A stretch of 64,000 nt of DNA from contig NZ_NBYO01000002.1 in NCBI RefSeq assembly GCF_002238045.1, forward strand, positions 248,001 through 312,000. Direction: 5' to 3'. Origin of the DNA: Notoacmeibacter marinus. GTDB taxonomy: Bacteria; Pseudomonadota; Alphaproteobacteria; Rhizobiales; Rhizobiaceae. This document shows positions 54,158 to 63,536 of the stretch, one piece after another (position 1 is the first letter of the stretch; each line of letters opens with the position of its first letter). The position numbers were made by a program, and so were the translations under genes. The notes under the pieces were generated by a model, which had not been told where the DNA came from, did not search any database, and saw only the letters and a list, made by a program, of their open reading frames with translations.

Positions 54158-55663
54158 ATGCAAACCGATACGCAAAAGCAGACGACAACCGATATTGCCG
54201 GCCGCCTTGCTTTTCTCAACATGGATGACGCCTGCCTGGAACGGTTGCGGGAATTGCGACCGGTGATCGCGCGCGATCTTCCAAAAGGGCTGGAACGCTT
54301 TTACGATGTCATCCGCCAGACGCCGGAAACCCGACAGTTCTTTTCGTCCGACCAGCATATGAAGTCCGCGCAGAAAGCGCAGATCGGTCATTGGATGGCC
54401 ATTCTCGAAGGCCGCTTCGACAACGACTATACCCGGCGGGTCCAGCGTATCGGCAACGCCCATGCGCGGATCGGTCTTGCGCCGAGTTGGTACATTGGGG
54501 GCTACAGCCTGCTGATGGCGCAGCTCATTGCCGGAATCGTCGATGAATACTGGCCGAAGAAGCGCCTGTCCCGGTCCGCCTCGCCGAGTGCCGCTAAAGA
54601 CTTCAGCGATCGTCTGGTCAGCCTGACAAAGGCCGTTCTGCTCGATATGGAACTGTCGGTTTCCGTCTATATCGAAGAGGTGGAAGCAGCCCGCAGGGCA
54701 GAGCAGGATGCGGTGGATGCGGAACGCAACATGGTGATGGGAGCCTTCCGACATGCGATCCAGGCCCTCGCGAAAAAGGATTTGACCTACCAGATCGACG
54801 CCGATCTCCCCGATGGCTACGCTACGGTGAAGGCGGATTTCAATGCCGCCCTTCAGCAATTGGCTGCCACGATGGACGAGATCGGCGGGTCTGCCGAAAA
54901 GATCCAGTCCGGTTCCGTCGAAATCAATGCCGCAGCCAGCGACCTATCGCGTCGCGCCGAGATCGGAGCGGCATCCGTTGAGGAAACGGCCGCCGCGCTG
55001 GAAGAGATGACAGCCAATGTAAAATCGTCTTTCGAACGAGCCGAAAAGGCTGGAGACATGGTTGCGCAAACGCGCCAGAAGGCGGAATCTTCCGGGCAGA
55101 TCGTGACGGATGCCGTGGAGGCAATGGGGCGGATCGATTCATCTTCCGAGGCCATCTCAAGTATCATCGCCGTGATCGACGAGATCGCGTTTCAGACCAA
55201 TCTTCTGGCGTTGAACGCCGGTGTGGAAGCCGCGCGCGCAGGCGAATCGGGCCGAGGCTTCGCCGTGGTCGCCTCCGAGGTCCGCGTTCTGGCGCAGCGC
55301 TCCGCTGGCGCGGCGAAGGAAATCAAACAGCTCATCGAGGGATCGAGAAAAGAGGTCAAGACAGGCGTACAGCTGGTCTCCGATACCGGCGAGGCGCTGG
55401 CCCGCATGGTCGAGGACGTGCGCCAGATCAGCCAGGATGTGCTGGCGGTGGTGGACTCAGCGCGCGAACAGTCGGCCGGCCTCGATGAAATCAACGCTGC
55501 CGTGTTGTCGCTCGACACCGCCACCCAACAGAATGCAGCCATCGCCGAAGAACTGTCGGCGGCAAGCGATTCGCTCAGCTCGGAAGTCCACGCCATCAAC
55601 GCTATGCTGGCCGCGTTTCAAGCCTTGCGGGAAACGGAAGATGCTGCCGATCTGGCCGCCTGA
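54158..55663 (+). CDS. globin-coupled methyl-accepting chemotaxis receptor
   Basis: A 501-residue soluble receptor. Residues about 20-175 form a protoglobin (HemAT type), with the proximal histidine in IGNAHARIGLAPSWYIGGY. A HAMP-like element (LTYQIDADLPDGYATVKADF) links to the MCP domain, with the signalling hairpin EIAFQTNLLALNAGVEAARAGE (about residue 355) and methylation helices. It has no transmembrane helix, so it senses oxygen in the cytoplasm. It ends without a CheR-binding pentapeptide. No che genes are in the window. The ATG at 54158 follows a weak AAAGTGA; a TTG six codons upstream is possible. Confidence 0.9.
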   Translation: MQTDTQKQTTTDIAGRLAFLNMDDACLERLRELRPVIARDLPKGLERFYDVIRQTPETRQFFSSDQHMKSAQKAQIGHWMAILEGRFDNDYTRRVQRIGNAHARIGLAPSWYIGGYSLLMAQLIAGIVDEYWPKKRLSRSASPSAAKDFSDRLVSLTKAVLLDMELSVSVYIEEVEAARRAEQDAVDAERNMVMGAFRHAIQALAKKDLTYQIDADLPDGYATVKADFNAALQQLAATMDEIGGSAEKIQSGSVEINAAASDLSRRAEIGAASVEETAAALEEMTANVKSSFERAEKAGDMVAQTRQKAESSGQIVTDAVEAMGRIDSSSEAISSIIAVIDEIAFQTNLLALNAGVEAARAGESGRGFAVVASEVRVLAQRSAGAAKEIKQLIEGSRKEVKTGVQLVSDTGEALARMVEDVRQISQDVLAVVDSAREQSAGLDEINAAVLSLDTATQQNAAIAEELSAASDSLSSEVHAINAMLAAFQALRETEDAADLAA

Positions 55664-55672
55664 CAAGGCCTG

Positions 55673-56785
55673 TCAGTCAACCGGTTGGGCGTTCTGGCGT
55701 ATGGAACTGCGTGAGCCGCCCGGCGGGGACTTCAAGATGACGTTGTCGATGGGCCGTTCCACCAGCAATCGGCCCAGCCAGAGCCAGACGGGCGCTAGCC
55801 ACTTTTCCCAGACGGCGACAACGAGAAGCGAAAGTCCGATAATTGCGATGGCCACAAAGCCTATGGACAGGAGCGGCCACGTCGCTGGCGCGAAATGCGC
55901 CAGAAGCGTCAGACCGATGGCATTGTGCAGTAGATATAGCGGATAGGTCGCAAGCCCCAGCGCACGGGCGTGCGGCAACTTCAGCTTTGCCGCCGACGGC
56001 GTCGTCGCGGCACAGAAAGCCACGAATATTGCTACGGTGACCCAGGCAGCAATAACCGGGTCGTGAACGACGCCCCGCAATTCGCTGATTTCTTCGGCGC
56101 GATCGACGACCTGAACCAATGCGACACCGAGCGCGAGGATCAGTGCTGCGACACGAATTGGCGACCAGCCGGTCATCTGAACTCGGGCGAACAGGATTCC
56201 GGCGGCGAATAGCGGCCAGTAATCCGTCAGACTGGTATGGCGCAGCGGCGTGAATTCACCAGCCGCAAGCGCAACGAGAACACAGATCGCCGCTGCCTCG
56301 AGCCGGTGGACGTTTCCGGCTACGATAAGGCCGAACACAAGCGCGTAGAAGAACAGTTCCCGGGCGAGCGTCCAATAGACATCGTCTATACGCGAAAAGC
56401 CGAACACTTCCGGCACCATCGAGATATTTGCGACATATTGCCCGGTCGATACGGGACCGAACGGCTCTGGAAGGACCGTCAGGACAAACGCTGTCGCGCT
56501 CATGCAGAGAAAGAATGTCGGCCAGAGCCGCACGAAGCGCTTGCGCGCAAACGTCCCTGGGCTCTGTCCAACCACCGTCAGTGCGATCGCAAAGCCGGAT
56601 ACCACGAAGAAGGCGTCGACGCCGAGGTGGCCGTGCCGCGCCGCCAGATTACCCATCGGACCGAGATCCACGGCGAACGGCAGAACGCCCTCAAGCTCGC
56701 CATCGTCGCAATAGTGGAAGAGCATCACGGCAAGAGCCGATAGAAAACGCCCATAATCGAGCCAATGAAAGTTGCGCTGTGCCAT
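55673..56785 (-). CDS. acyltransferase family 3 membrane protein
   Basis: A 370-residue membrane protein with about ten helices. LDYGRFLSALAVMLFHYCDDG (the N-terminal RxxA...HY motif) and HLGVDAFFVVSGFAIAL, then ARKRFVRLWPTFF are signatures of Acyl_transf_3 enzymes that acylate sugars or lipids (OafA/NodX type). GGAG precedes the ATG at 56785 by 9 bases. It is convergent with the chemotaxis receptor gene (9-base gap) and shares no operon. Confidence 0.88.
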   Translation of the reverse strand: MAQRNFHWLDYGRFLSALAVMLFHYCDDGELEGVLPFAVDLGPMGNLAARHGHLGVDAFFVVSGFAIALTVVGQSPGTFARKRFVRLWPTFFLCMSATAFVLTVLPEPFGPVSTGQYVANISMVPEVFGFSRIDDVYWTLARELFFYALVFGLIVAGNVHRLEAAAICVLVALAAGEFTPLRHTSLTDYWPLFAAGILFARVQMTGWSPIRVAALILALGVALVQVVDRAEEISELRGVVHDPVIAAWVTVAIFVAFCAATTPSAAKLKLPHARALGLATYPLYLLHNAIGLTLLAHFAPATWPLLSIGFVAIAIIGLSLLVVAVWEKWLAPVWLWLGRLLVERPIDNVILKSPPGGSRSSIRQNAQPVD

Positions 56786-57235
56786 ATTGAGACGCTCCGG
56801 TCGCGAATTGCCCCCTGCCCCGCAAGTTCCATGCCGGGCGGCATTGTTCACGCAGACATTCGCTGTCGCATCCCGTGCTGGCTGCTACGTTTCTGACTGA
56901 TGTTGGGCAAAGTGTATCCACAATCCTCCGACGGACTGCTTCGGTTGGCGTGAGGACTGACGTCGGCCCTGTCCAAACCATCCTCCAGACACGGATTGAA
57001 GGGGTAAATCCTGTAAAAAGTCATACAAATTCACAGACCTTAACACTTCTGCGCTGCACAAAATGACATCTTTTTGACAAGGCCAAAGGCGCTTTTTCCG
57101 TGACAGATCGCACGAGGTGGCGCATATCCAGCCTCAAGCGGTTGGCCGAAGTTACGGGCAGTTGCCTTCTTCTGCCGCACTGCCGCGCCACAGACCGTTA
57201 CAGGTTTTTACATTGTCAATGACGAGGACCCCGCA
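56786..57235. other. 450-base intergenic region before aceA
   Basis: It separates the divergent acyltransferase and aceA genes. An AT-rich patch (57000-57095, with TTTTTGACAAGGCC near 57071) probably carries the aceA promoter, but no convincing -10 follows. One short plus-strand frame (56875-57066) looks random. I found no RNA fold or repeat. Confidence 0.5.
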
Positions 57236-58834
57236 ATGAGCGCTTATCAGCAAACCATTCAGGATATTCAGGACCTGAAGAAGAAGTTCGAGACCTGGGG
57301 CGATATCGAGCCGGAAGCGGTCGCCCGTATGCGTGCGCAGAACCAGTTCAAGACCGGCCTCGACATTGCGCGCTATACTGCGAAGATCATGCGCGAGGAC
57401 ATGGCCGCCTACGATGCCGATCCGAGCCAGTATACGCAGAGTCTCGGCGCCTGGCACGGCTTCATCGGCCAGCAGCAGATGATCTCCGTCAAGAAGCATT
57501 TCGGCTCCACCAAGCGCCGATACCTCTATCTCTCCGGCTGGATGGTTGCGGCCCTGCGCAGCGAATTCGGCCCTCTCCCCGACCAGTCCATGCACGAGAA
57601 GACCTCCGTGCCCGCGCTGATCGAGGAGCTTTACACCTTCCTGCGCCAGGCCGACGCCCGGGAACTCGGCATGCTGTTCCGCGAACTGGATCAAGCGCGT
57701 GAGAATGGCGACACCAACCGCGCCAACGAACTGCAGCACAAGATCGACAATCACGAAACGCATGTCGTGCCGATCATTGCGGATATCGACGCCGGCTTTG
57801 GCAATGCGGAAGCGACCTACCTCCTGGCCAAGAAGATGATCGAAGCCGGCGCCTGCGCGCTGCAGATCGAGAACCAGGTCTCCGACGAAAAGCAGTGCGG
57901 CCACCAGGACGGCAAGGTCACCGTGCCGCATGAAGACTTCCTGCAGAAGGTGCGCGCCTGCCGCTACGCCTTCCTGGAACTCGGCATCGAGGACGGCGTG
58001 ATCGTTACCCGCACCGACAGCCTCGGCGCGGGTCTGACCAAACAGATCGCCTACTCCAAAGAGCCGGGCGATCTCGGCGACCAGTACAACGCCTTCCTCG
58101 ATTGCGAAGAAGTCACTGTCGAGGAATTGAACGCTTCCGACGTCGTCATCAAGCGCGACGGCAAGCTGATGCGTCCGAAGCGCCTTCCGTCCAACCTTTT
58201 TCAGTTTAAGCCGGGCACCGGCGAAGACCGCTGCGTGCTCGACTGTATTACCTCGTTGCAGAACGGCGCTGACCTGCTCTGGATCGAAACCGAGAAGCCG
58301 CATATCGGCCAGATCGGCGGCATGGTGAAGCGTATCCGCGAAGTGATACCGAACGCCAAGCTGGTCTACAACAATTCGCCGTCCTTCAACTGGACGCTGA
58401 ATTTCCGCCAGCAGGTCTTCGATGCATGGAGCGAAGAGGGCAAGGATGTGTCTGCCTATGATCGCGACAGGCTGATGAGCGTGGATTACGACGGCACGGA
58501 TCTGGCCATCGAAGCCGATCGCCGCATCCAGTCCTTCCAGGCGGATGCCGCGCGTGAAGCAGGCATCTTCCACCACCTCATCACCTTGCCGACCTACCAC
58601 ACGGCGGCACTGTCGACCGACAATCTGGCCAAGCGTTATTTCGGCGACGAAGGCATGCTGGGCTATGTCGAGCCGGTGCAGCGGGCGGAAATCCGCCAGG
58701 GCATCGCCTGCGTCAAGCACCAGAACATGGCCGGCTCTGATATCGGCGACGACCACAAGGAGTACTTCGCTGGCGAGGCTGCCCTCAAAGCGGGCGGCAA
58801 GGACAACACCATGAATCAGTTCGCCGCCGAGTAA
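57236..58834 (+). CDS. aceA: isocitrate lyase
   Basis: A 532-residue enzyme that splits isocitrate to glyoxylate and succinate, starting the glyoxylate shunt for growth on acetate or fatty acids. The catalytic cysteine is in EKQCGHQDGK (KKCGH in E. coli), the metal-binding region is PIIADIDAGFGNAEATYLLA and C-terminal LPTYHTAALS is conserved. This is the longer subfamily (about 530 residues, as in Pseudomonas). GAGGA precedes the ATG. No malate synthase gene is adjacent. A terminator follows at 58902. Confidence 0.96.
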   Translation: MSAYQQTIQDIQDLKKKFETWGDIEPEAVARMRAQNQFKTGLDIARYTAKIMREDMAAYDADPSQYTQSLGAWHGFIGQQQMISVKKHFGSTKRRYLYLSGWMVAALRSEFGPLPDQSMHEKTSVPALIEELYTFLRQADARELGMLFRELDQARENGDTNRANELQHKIDNHETHVVPIIADIDAGFGNAEATYLLAKKMIEAGACALQIENQVSDEKQCGHQDGKVTVPHEDFLQKVRACRYAFLELGIEDGVIVTRTDSLGAGLTKQIAYSKEPGDLGDQYNAFLDCEEVTVEELNASDVVIKRDGKLMRPKRLPSNLFQFKPGTGEDRCVLDCITSLQNGADLLWIETEKPHIGQIGGMVKRIREVIPNAKLVYNNSPSFNWTLNFRQQVFDAWSEEGKDVSAYDRDRLMSVDYDGTDLAIEADRRIQSFQADAAREAGIFHHLITLPTYHTAALSTDNLAKRYFGDEGMLGYVEPVQRAEIRQGIACVKHQNMAGSDIGDDHKEYFAGEAALKAGGKDNTMNQFAAE

Positions 58835-58901
58835 TCATGTTGAAAACCGGGCGGCGCATCGGCGTCGCCCGGCTGATCGCTCCGCTCCTGCGGGCGATCT
58901 G

Positions 58902-58932
58902 GGGTCGGCTCGGGGGCAAGCCGGCCCTTTTT
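58902..58932 (+). terminator. intrinsic terminator of aceA
   Basis: GGGTCGGCT and AGCCGGCCC pair over 9 positions (one G-U) around an 8-base loop, followed by TTTTT. It lies 67 bases after the aceA stop. Confidence 0.85.
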
Positions 58933-59030
58933 GCGTTTTCATAGCAGGCTCGTCCATGGCGGCGTGGTTCAGCGATCCAGGAAGACCATACGTAAACAGA
59001 TCGTTAAACTTTTAATCGGATAATCGATAA

Positions 59031-59210
59031 ATGATGATCGATCGACGTCATGGATGGAGACTTTCCGACGGCTGGTTTGCTGCGCTCTTGAACCGCAAAA
59101 GCCAGCGCATCATCGATGTCGGCGATCTATTTCTGTTGCCACAGCGTCCATCGATCGTCGATTTGATGCTGGGCCGCCTCAGGCTCGGCAAACCTTTCCG
59201 CCGCCGCTGA
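59031..59210 (+). CDS. possible 59-residue basic protein
   Basis: Plus strand from the ATG at 59031: it begins MMIDRRHGWRLSDGWF, continues AALLNRKSQRIIDVG, DLFLLPQ and ends KPFRRR. It is amphipathic, Arg-rich and has a proper stop, but only a GGAT as a ribosome site and no family I recognise. It lies between the aceA terminator and the convergent hexapeptide transferase gene (20-base gap). Doubtful. Confidence 0.35.
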   Translation: MMIDRRHGWRLSDGWFAALLNRKSQRIIDVGDLFLLPQRPSIVDLMLGRLRLGKPFRRR

Positions 59211-59229
59211 CGGTCGACCGGCATCGACC

Positions 59230-59901
59230 TTATACCGAACCGGTCTCATGTCTTTCCAGAAACGCCGTAATATCGAGTTTCTGCATATCCGATATGGCAT
59301 CGTATAGCCGCTCCAGCGGCCAGTCCCAAAGCGCAAGACGCTCCAGCCTTTCGGCAATCGCTTCGGAAAAGCGCCGGCGAATGGGCCGCGCCGGCACCCC
59401 GCCGACAATTGTGTAAGCCGGCACATCGGCGGTCACGGCGGCATTTGCACCGATCACAGCGCCATTGCCGACAACGACACCAGGCATGATGACGGCGCCA
59501 TGGCCGATCCAGACATCATGACCGATTGTCACGCGTTTGGCTGCACGCTCGCCCCGCCATTGCGCATCGAGGGGCTGCCAACGGAAATACTCGTTCGGCC
59601 GATAGGTGATCTTGTGACCGAGCGGACGCCCGATCGGATGATCGAGCGCATTGATCCGCGCATTGGCGGCAATCGAACAGAACTTGCCGATATCGGCATG
59701 GATCGCCTCGCCCTGCCGCTCGAAATAAGTGAAGTCGCCGACATGAACGTCGCGGAGGATGACCCGCTCGCCAACCTCCGCATAGCGGCCGATCCGGCAG
59801 CCCTTCAGCCGCGCCGTGCTGTGGATGCGTGGCTCGGGATCGAGAAACCGCAGCTCTTCGTCACGGTTCTCGTCGTACGCAGCCTCAGGCCGATCCGTCA
59901 C
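59230..59901 (-). CDS. hexapeptide-repeat acyltransferase (phosphonate-type family)
   Basis: A 223-residue left-handed beta-helix acyltransferase. STARLKGCRIGRYAEVGERV, GKFCSIAANARINALDHP, VTIGHDVWIGHGAVIMPGVV and NGAVIGANAAVTADVP are hexapeptide turns; the catalytic histidine lies in DHPIGRP. The overall pattern matches the acetyltransferase found in phosphonate (phn) clusters, but no phn gene is here. It begins inside the creA stop (4-base overlap, ATGA), so it is translated with creA. Substrate unknown. Confidence 0.85.
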   Translation of the reverse strand: MTDRPEAAYDENRDEELRFLDPEPRIHSTARLKGCRIGRYAEVGERVILRDVHVGDFTYFERQGEAIHADIGKFCSIAANARINALDHPIGRPLGHKITYRPNEYFRWQPLDAQWRGERAAKRVTIGHDVWIGHGAVIMPGVVVGNGAVIGANAAVTADVPAYTIVGGVPARPIRRRFSEAIAERLERLALWDWPLERLYDAISDMQKLDITAFLERHETGSV

Positions 59902-60398
59902 TGGCCGGGCTCACCGTTTTCCCATGCCACATCGGCGCTCCATAGCGGCACGGTCGAAATGCTCATTTTCGCCGAGCCATCCTGCACCTGCTGGGCATGG
60001 GCGAGATAGACCAGCGTCTTGTTCTTGGCATCGTATATCCGCGTGACGCGAACGCTCTTCCAGATCAGCGACTGGCGCTGCGAGAAGACATGCTCACCCT
60101 CCTCGTCGAGCTCGATATCGCCGATCTCCACCTTCTCGGACACCTGCCGGCAGGCAATGGAATTGTTGGAGGGATCTTCGAACCAGTTGCCTTTCTGCAG
60201 GCGGTCGATCACGCCGCGTTCGAAATAGGCGACATGGCAGGTCACGCCCTTCACCTTCGGATCGGCAATGGCTTCGACGATGATATCGTTGCCGAGCCAG
60301 TCGACATCGACTTCGCCGACTTCTTCTGCCGTGGAAGGCTGAACGAAGGCGAGACAGCCGGCGAGCATGGCGAGCGCATATTGTTTCTTCAAATACAT
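59898..60398 (-). CDS. creA: CreA family exported protein
   Basis: A 166-residue protein with a signal peptide (about 24 residues) followed by the CreA core: DWLGNDIIVEAIADPKVKGVTCHV, FEDPSNNSIACRQVSEK and KSVRVTRIYDAKNKTLVYLA. CreA is conserved and periplasmic but of unknown role. It heads the two-gene unit with the hexapeptide transferase. Confidence 0.88.
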   Translation of the reverse strand: MYLKKQYALAMLAGCLAFVQPSTAEEVGEVDVDWLGNDIIVEAIADPKVKGVTCHVAYFERGVIDRLQKGNWFEDPSNNSIACRQVSEKVEIGDIELDEEGEHVFSQRQSLIWKSVRVTRIYDAKNKTLVYLAHAQQVQDGSAKMSISTVPLWSADVAWENGEPGQ

Positions 60399-60448
60399 GG
60401 TTTCAAACCTTTCTGGACGCTTGGGGCATGCAGTGGCATATAGGATGG

Positions 60449-60601
60449 ATGGTGCGACAATCCCACGCCAGAACTATCGCCGCTCTCTATCTTCTGACCG
60501 GCGTTGTGGCCATAGCGGGCCTGGTCAGTCTGAGCGGCTGGCATATGCATGGCTTGGCGATTTATCAGACGCTCACCACGAGCGGCATCACCTGTCTTTG
60601 A
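60449..60601 (+). CDS. small membrane protein, 50 residues
   Basis: Reading from the ATG at 60449 (or the next GTG codon) gives 50 residues: MVRQSHARTIAALYLLTGVV, AIAGLVSLSG, then WHMHGLAIYQTLTTSGITCL and TGA. One strong transmembrane helix with an Arg-rich start gives an N-in topology. AGGATGG lies just upstream. It is in the 320-base gap between the divergent creA and antiporter genes. Function unknown; it is well formed. Confidence 0.55.
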   Translation: MVRQSHARTIAALYLLTGVVAIAGLVSLSGWHMHGLAIYQTLTTSGITCL

Positions 60602-60718
60602 GAGTCGAGCAGGCGCGCTAGTTTCACCAGCGGCTTCCGCCCGATATTGCCTCGCACAATCTTTGGGCTATCTTTGCCACGATCAACGGCCTAGCGCCCA
60701 CCCGCCGGAGCGGAACTT

Positions 60719-62644
60719 TTGCACGACATAGCATTGAAACTGGCCTTTATCGGCGCGGCAGGCATCGCAGCCCAATGGATTGCGTGGCGCACTCACCTAC
60801 CGGCTATCGTCCTTTTGCTGGCAGCGGGCTTCGTGGCCGGCCCTTTAACCGATTTCATCAATCCGGTCAGAGATTTCGGTGACGTTTATCGGCCCGTCGT
60901 TTCGCTGGCGGTCGCGATCATCCTCTTCGAAGGTGGCCTGACACTCAATTTTCGGGAGATCCGCGAAACTTCGATGGGTGTGCGTCGACTGATCTATTTC
61001 GCTGGCCCGCTCGTCTGGGCGACGACAGCGCTTGCGGCGCATTACGTGGGCGGCCTGTCATGGCCGACCGCCGCGGTGCTGGGCGCCATTCTCGTTGTGA
61101 CCGGCCCGACCGTCATCATGCCAATGCTGCGTCATGCGCAACTGGCCAGCCGTCCTGCATCCCTGCTGCGTTGGGAGGCGATCGTCAACGATGCGCTCGG
61201 TGCGCTGTTCGCGGTCATCGCCTTTGAGACCTACATGGTCACGTCTGGCCATCACGAAGCCGGAAACCTCCTTCTCAGCATCGTTTTTGCGGCTGTGGTG
61301 GCGGTTGGCGGAGGCTATCTGTTGGGCCGTTTCATCGCTTACACCTTCACGCGCGGGCACGTGCCGGAGTATCTCAAGGTGCCCGTTCTTTTCGCGGTGG
61401 TCATCAGCGGCTTTGCGCTGACCAATGTGATTCTGGAAGAGGCCGGTCTTCTAACCGTGACCGTCATGGGCATCACGCTCGCCAACAGCCGCATGGCGAG
61501 CCTCGGAGACCTGCGACGCTTCAAGGAGGCGATGACCGTCCTTCTTGTGTCGTCGCTCTTCATCCTGTTGACGGCGGCTCTGGATATGGACGTCATCAGG
61601 CAGCTCGGCTGGCAGGCTTTCGCCTTCGTCGTGATGGTCATGTTCGTCATTCGCCCGGTTATTATCGGTCTTGTCACGATCGGCGCCGGTCTTTCCTGGA
61701 AAGAACGGCTTCTCGTCGGCTGGATCGCGCCGCGCGGCATCGTCGCGGTGGCCGTGTCAGGCCTGTTCGGTGCGGCACTGACCGCCAATGGCGTGGCCGA
61801 TGGTCCCGTCATGGTTGCCTATGCGTTCGCGGTGGTCACGGCGACGATTCTTGCTCATGCCTTTACGCTGACGCCATTGGCCCGGCTGCTCGACCTGCGC
61901 TCCACGGCCCGGCCGGGCGTCCTGATCGTCGGCGGTTCGCGTTTTACCACCAATCTTGCCGTTCGCCTGCAGGATGACGGCGTGCCGGTGCTGATTACCG
62001 ACCGGGAGTATGACAGGCTTCGCGAGGCCCGTCTGAGGGAAATCCCCACCTGGTTCGGCGAGGTGCTGAGCGAGGAAGCGCATCATCGCCTGGATGTCAG
62101 CCGCTTCTCCACGGTTATCGCGGCGACGGCGGACGATGCCTATAACACGCTGGTCTGCACCGATTTCGGACCCGAGGTCGGGCGCGACCGTGTCTTCCAG
62201 ATCGGTGACGGTCGGCCTCGTCCTGACAGCCAGACGATGAACTTCACGCTGGGCGGACGCCCCCTCACACGCGATCCTGAACAAGCCTATTTCGATCTGC
62301 GTGCGTTGATCGATCGGGGTTACGTCTTCACATCCACCACGCTGACCGATGAGTTCACCTACGAACAGTATCAGGAAAGCCGCCCCGACAAGACGATCCT
62401 TCTGCTCTGGATCACCCAGGGGGGGGACCTCGTCTTCCGCTCGACGACTCGTGAGAACAATCCAGCGCCAGGCCACAAGCTGATCAGCTTCGGGCCGCCG
62501 CCGCGCGATGCGGAGACCCGGCGACGCGAGCATGAAGAATGGCGAAACGGCAAGGATGGGGAAACAAGCGACGAGCGTGAAACACGCGACACCGTGCCGT
62601 TGGAGAAGCAGCCGTCCGACCCGCCAAAGCCCAACCTGCCATGA
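60719..62644 (+). CDS. CPA-type Na+(K+)/H+ antiporter with TrkA-N domain
   Basis: A 641-residue protein. About 12 helices (residues 1-395) contain VVTGPTVIMPMLR and the ion-binding ND pair in EAIVNDALGALFA, a CPA1 mark. The soluble part starts with a Rossmann-type TrkA-N segment (VLIVGGSRFTTNLAVRLQDDG), then about 140 residues and a charged disordered tail. It exchanges a monovalent cation for protons to hold pH and salt balance; nucleotide control through TrkA-N is likely. The TTG start has GGAG 9 bases upstream. It overlaps prmA by 4 bases. Confidence 0.88.
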   Translation: MHDIALKLAFIGAAGIAAQWIAWRTHLPAIVLLLAAGFVAGPLTDFINPVRDFGDVYRPVVSLAVAIILFEGGLTLNFREIRETSMGVRRLIYFAGPLVWATTALAAHYVGGLSWPTAAVLGAILVVTGPTVIMPMLRHAQLASRPASLLRWEAIVNDALGALFAVIAFETYMVTSGHHEAGNLLLSIVFAAVVAVGGGYLLGRFIAYTFTRGHVPEYLKVPVLFAVVISGFALTNVILEEAGLLTVTVMGITLANSRMASLGDLRRFKEAMTVLLVSSLFILLTAALDMDVIRQLGWQAFAFVVMVMFVIRPVIIGLVTIGAGLSWKERLLVGWIAPRGIVAVAVSGLFGAALTANGVADGPVMVAYAFAVVTATILAHAFTLTPLARLLDLRSTARPGVLIVGGSRFTTNLAVRLQDDGVPVLITDREYDRLREARLREIPTWFGEVLSEEAHHRLDVSRFSTVIAATADDAYNTLVCTDFGPEVGRDRVFQIGDGRPRPDSQTMNFTLGGRPLTRDPEQAYFDLRALIDRGYVFTSTTLTDEFTYEQYQESRPDKTILLLWITQGGDLVFRSTTRENNPAPGHKLISFGPPPRDAETRRREHEEWRNGKDGETSDERETRDTVPLEKQPSDPPKPNLP

Positions 62645-63519
62645 CCGAAGAAGACTGTCGGTTCTATCTGACCGCGACCCGTGCGGTCGCGCGGGCTGCC
62701 TACGATTGGGCCGGTCAGTTCTTCGAAGACGATGGATACGCCGTCGTTCTGCAAGAAATCGATGAAGATCGAGACATTTTCGAAACGTCGGTCTACCCCC
62801 TTGGCGACTCCGAACGGGTCGCCGACGCATTCAGAGCGTGGGTCGCCGAAAATGCGCCGGCTGAAGAACTCCGTAGGGAAGTTTTTCACGATGTCGATTG
62901 GGTGGAGAAATCGCTTGAGGGACTGAAACCGGTTCAGGCAAAGCGGATCACCGTTCACGGTCGGCATGACCGCGCAGCGGTGGGACTTGGCCAAATCGGC
63001 ATCGAGATCGAAGCCGGCCAAGCCTTCGGGACCGGCCATCATGGCACCACGGCCGGTTGCCTCATCTTGTTGCAGGATATCTTAAAGGCCGAGCGGCCGC
63101 AGACCATTCTGGACCTCGGCACGGGCAGCGCCGTTCTGGCCATTGCAGCGGCGCGACTGTCGCCCGCTCACGTTATCGCAACGGATATCGACGCTGTCGC
63201 CGTGGAGGTCGCCCGCCACAATGTTCGCCTCAACGGCGTACACGATCGGGTTCGGTGTTGGACGGCCACTGGTTTCGGTCACACGGCCATCAGGGTTGGA
63301 GAGCCGTACGATCTCATCGTGGCGAACATTCTGGCCGGACCGCTCAGGCGACTGGCACCGGAAATGGCGCGGCACCTGGCGGCCAATGGATCGGTGCTGC
63401 TATCCGGTATTCTGGACGAACAGCGGCGCAGCGTCATTGCGGCCTATACCGGGCAGGGATTCCGCCACGTCCGGACCATCCATCGGGAAGGATGGTCCAC
63501 GCTTCACCTGAGACGCTAG
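62641..63519 (+). CDS. prmA: ribosomal protein L11 methyltransferase
   Basis: A 292-residue enzyme that trimethylates L11. The N-terminal substrate domain (residues 1-125) leads to GQAFGTGHHGTTAGCL and the SAM-binding ILDLGTGSAVLAIAAARL. The catalytic motif NILAGPLRRLAPE is near residue 225. The ATG overlaps the antiporter stop (ATGA), so the two are cotranslated. A 4-residue run before the end (TLHLRR) is normal. Confidence 0.92.
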   Translation: MTEEDCRFYLTATRAVARAAYDWAGQFFEDDGYAVVLQEIDEDRDIFETSVYPLGDSERVADAFRAWVAENAPAEELRREVFHDVDWVEKSLEGLKPVQAKRITVHGRHDRAAVGLGQIGIEIEAGQAFGTGHHGTTAGCLILLQDILKAERPQTILDLGTGSAVLAIAAARLSPAHVIATDIDAVAVEVARHNVRLNGVHDRVRCWTATGFGHTAIRVGEPYDLIVANILAGPLRRLAPEMARHLAANGSVLLSGILDEQRRSVIAAYTGQGFRHVRTIHREGWSTLHLRR

Positions 63520-63536
63520 ATTATTGGCCGAGCCGC

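Noticed and set aside
56875-57066. 63-codon frame upstream of aceA
   Set aside because: Composition looks random and it lies in the probable promoter region.
57152-58756. 534-codon minus-strand frame
   Set aside because: Antisense of aceA, whose protein is fully recognisable.
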